64,000 nucleotides of DNA from Strongyloides papillosus (taxonomy: Eukaryota; Nematoda; Chromadorea; Rhabditida; Strongyloididae): contig SRSI01000009.1 of the NCBI GenBank assembly GCA_005656395.1, forward strand, positions 1,674,001 to 1,738,000. Reading direction: 5' to 3'. The number at the start of each line of letters is the position of its first letter. The stretch's first letter is position 1. Made by a program: the position numbers and the translations under genes. Of this stretch, positions 60,910-64,000 are shown piece after piece. The notes beneath the pieces are model-generated. The model was given only the letters and a program-made list of their open reading frames with translations, had not been told where the DNA came from and did no database searches.

Positions 60910-63900
60910 ATTTCTGATACAAAAATATAGGTATATATATACGGAAAAATTATATATATGGGAAAAATATTAAAAATTTATATTGTTATGGCACACCAAA
61001 AATTTAAAGAAAATTGTAAAAAATAAATGTATAATCAGGTGCTTATATATGTTGGGATGACTTATACTAGACAATTGATCTTGGGTTGATTATAAAACAT
61101 AACATTAGGGTGATGTTTGTACTTAATGTATGTGATCATTAAAGTTTAAGTAGTTCAAAAAATAATAATTGAGAGACATAATTTTTAATATCACAGATAA
61201 GTTATAATATGAAAATATTAAAAAATTTTAGAGTAGATTTACAGAGTCATCACGTGGGTATAAAATTCATTGAAATTTATAATTACTAGAGTGAAAAAGT
61301 AAGTCTTCATTAAGTAAATAACAATCTGCCCAAAAAAATTATCCGCTTAAATGTGTTTATAAAATGAAAAATGATGCTAACAATTATTGAGAAATTGTAT
61401 TTTAGAAAATATAAACTATTTTCTTAAATTTTTAGATATAGTTGTATACCCATTTAAATTAAAGTGTTTTTATATATACTATTATTTTGACGGCTAACTT
61501 TTTTATTTTTTCAATACCTGCTTTTATGATATCGTCTAGTCTTTTTCGTCATTATATTTTTGTTATTTACAATATTTCCAAATATTTATGGTGTAAACAA
61601 ATGTAGTACAATAAGAAAACAAAGAAAATATTAATATAATAGAAAAAGAAAAAGTATTTTGAATATTTTTGTTATAAAAAAAATGAGTGAACGTTTGTAC
61701 CCTCATGACAATTTGCTATTTGATTTATTTATACTTTTATAATATAAGTTGCTCTTTTTGTTATTGTACTTGATTTTTTTTGTTGTATAATGTTGAAGTA
61801 TCATTAATAATCGTGATAATTGAAAACCTCTGTAGTTTGTTGAATTTATTCTTGACCAGTCAGCTGTTTTTAAATAATAAAAACAACATATAAATGATAT
61901 ACTAAATTTTTATATTTACTTATTTAAAATTTTAAAATCATATTTTTTTAGGGCAATTTGTGATATATCATATGCTGTGAATGTGACTTATTTATATTTT
62001 AATTTATAAGCACGTTTGCCATATACTTAAAAGTTTAAGATGTATAAATAATAAAACAAGATGTAATTAATGATTTTTGATTTTTCAATAAGAAGGAAAT
62101 GTATAGTATATTAATAAATTTGAGGATTAAAAATTATTACGTAAAATTAGTTATAATTACTTATACATCACAAATAACAATAAAATATGATCGATTTATT
62201 CCTTTATTTTATGTCAAAATAGAGATATTATAAAACTATCTTATATAAATTAAAATAGAACAAAGATATTAAATTATTTACAATGTCTAATCATAAAAGG
62301 GTATAGATTCATACCTCATAACCCTCCAACTTTTCTTTTATTTTCTTTAATTCAATATACAATAAATATTATAGGATGTGTAATTATCCAAATAATAATT
62401 GTACACAAAATGTTCTTTAACATTTTAAATTTTGAAACAATTGATATAAGTAGTACTCTTTATTTTATCAACTCAATAATTTATGATCTATTGCTATATA
62501 GTCTTTTACAAAAGAAATTTTTTTAAAACTATTATGTATATATGTAGAGCATTCCATAAATAAAAAATATTAAGAAAAAGTATTTCTTTTAAGAATACAT
62601 ACTTTTTTAAATGTGTTATTTTAAAATATAACGCCTATACTATTTATTTAGAAGAATATTATGTATTTTATAATTTTGTGTTACCAAAAAATACCTACTT
62701 ACTTAATGTGCTTTTTTATAGCATATTATGAAAAAAGGGATTTGTAATTTGTCCATATCAATCTATCAAACATATCATGGTTAATATTTTAAGACTACAG
62801 TGTTTTTACTATGTTCTAAGACAATTTTAATACGATTCTTCAATTTTTAATATCTCTTTTTAATAAAAAAATAATATGTTACTAATATGTTTGGAGAGTA
62901 TATTTTTTTAATTTTAAAAAAAGCAACTAAATTTAAATTTAAAAATAATATTTTTAAATAGATGTCAATTTATTTTCTTCTGAAAAGTATACAATAAAAC
63001 TACCAATTTATTTTATATAATAACAAACATATATTTTTTAAATCATATTTAAAAACTTTTATGGTGCTAATAAATGCTTGATTTATAATATATTATATGG
63101 TATGTTGTATTGTTTTTTGTTTATAAAAATATTTTTTATTTAAATTATTCTAAAACAACACTTTGAAACATAAAATTATTTGTCTTTCAAATTCCTATAA
63201 ATAACTTTTTTTACATATTTTTATGTGTTTTATTTTTAGGGTAAAATAAATGCATAAGAAATTATAATTACTAAAATTATAAGATAGAATTTTTTTACAC
63301 AATTTCTTAAATATTTTAACATTTATTTTTAAAGTATTTGTAATTACATAAAGGAATTATTTATTTTAGAAAAATATTATACACTGAATTAAACAATCTT
63401 TAATCACATAAAATAAGGCTACTTAATATTAATAGACAGTTTAATATTTAAGAAAAAAAATATCATTTTTCTATTTGTACTTTCTTTTTAATAACTATAT
63501 ATTCATTTTTCTAAAAAGCTTTTCCTAATAACATATTAAAATAAAGTACTTATTATTCATTATGGGAATGCAAGACATATTTCAGTATATCTTCCAAGAT
63601 CTTATTATTTCATGAATATTAGTTTTTTTTCCAATTCAAGTTGTTAGATATTCGTTCAAATTTTATTATTTTAATTTGATAATTTTATTTAAAAGTTGTT
63701 TTATATATATTTATTTATGGCATTCATTTTATTAGTTTATATTTTAGATAAAAAATTAGAAAAATGTTTTTATTTTTGAACAAAATTTTATTTCTATGTT
63801 AGAAATATTACTTAATTAGCATTTATTAAAATACTTTATTATAAAGTAATTATTAATGTCATTGTTATTATTAAAAGATGGCTCAATTGTCAAAACATGC

Positions 63901-64000
63901 AATAGTGTTTATAACTAATAATAAAAAGAAATTTTATTTATTTTCAATTATAAAAAAATATAGTAGGACTAGTAATTTATCATCTTTTTTGACTACTATA
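60910..64000. other. AT-rich intergenic spacer to window end
   Basis: 3.1 kb with no credible coding frame on either strand, dominated by A/T runs. The left end should carry the ankyrin/SOCS gene promoter. No RNA gene, repeat array or transposon end recognised. Confidence 0.5.

Overview
This is eukaryotic nuclear DNA, very AT-rich, with compact genes split by short introns of roughly 35-60 bp that begin GT and end (T)TTTNAG. Gene content (MSP-domain protein, nematode-type SH2 kinase lacking an F-BAR domain, WH1-containing TIAM-type GEF), the intron style and acceptor-like TTTTAG sites just before several start codons point to a nematode. The AT-richness and tiny introns resemble Strongyloididae (clade IV); that placement is inference. 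Exon joins were worked out by hand from splice signals and reading phase; every joined model given as a gene keeps an open frame. || Layout: 1-4.4 kb: 5'-truncated CDC25 phosphatase (+) facing a neprilysin-family M13 peptidase (-). 4.4-9 kb: AT-rich spacer with one small unrecognised two-exon gene (-). 9-12 kb: tandem pair of secreted histidine acid phosphatases (-) sharing an intron position. 12.5-14 kb: coiled-coil protein (-), then a head-to-head pair of a tiny unrecognised gene (-) and TMEM258, an oligosaccharyltransferase subunit (+). 14.9-17.1 kb: divergent SLC22-like MFS transporter (+), followed by possible decayed coding sequence. 18-22 kb: small secreted protein (-) and an unusual class I histone deacetylase (-). 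21.6-26.6 kb: gene desert. 26.6-28.3 kb: strikingly minimal ADAM-type metalloprotease (+). 30-31 kb: secreted protein of unknown function (-). 33.2-37.8 kb: TIAM-like Rac GEF (+). 37.9-39.2 kb: possible LOTUS-domain protein (-). 39.5-41.6 kb: MSP-domain protein with a charged repeat tail, then a short ESRP-like two-RRM protein (both +). 41.9-44.7 kb: NTF2-like/DUF4440 protein and hnRNP M/MYEF2-like RNA-binding protein (both -). 45.2-56.7 kb: GCN1, followed 153 bp later by mitochondrial GatB (both +), a candidate operon. 57.3-60.9 kb: SH2-tyrosine kinase and ankyrin/SOCS-box protein (both -). 60.9-64 kb: AT-rich spacer. || Several genes act in related processes: GCN1 and GatB in translation; the ESRP-like and hnRNP M-like proteins in RNA processing; CDC25, the kinase and TIAM in signalling. 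No rRNA, tRNA, CRISPR array or intact transposon was recognised.
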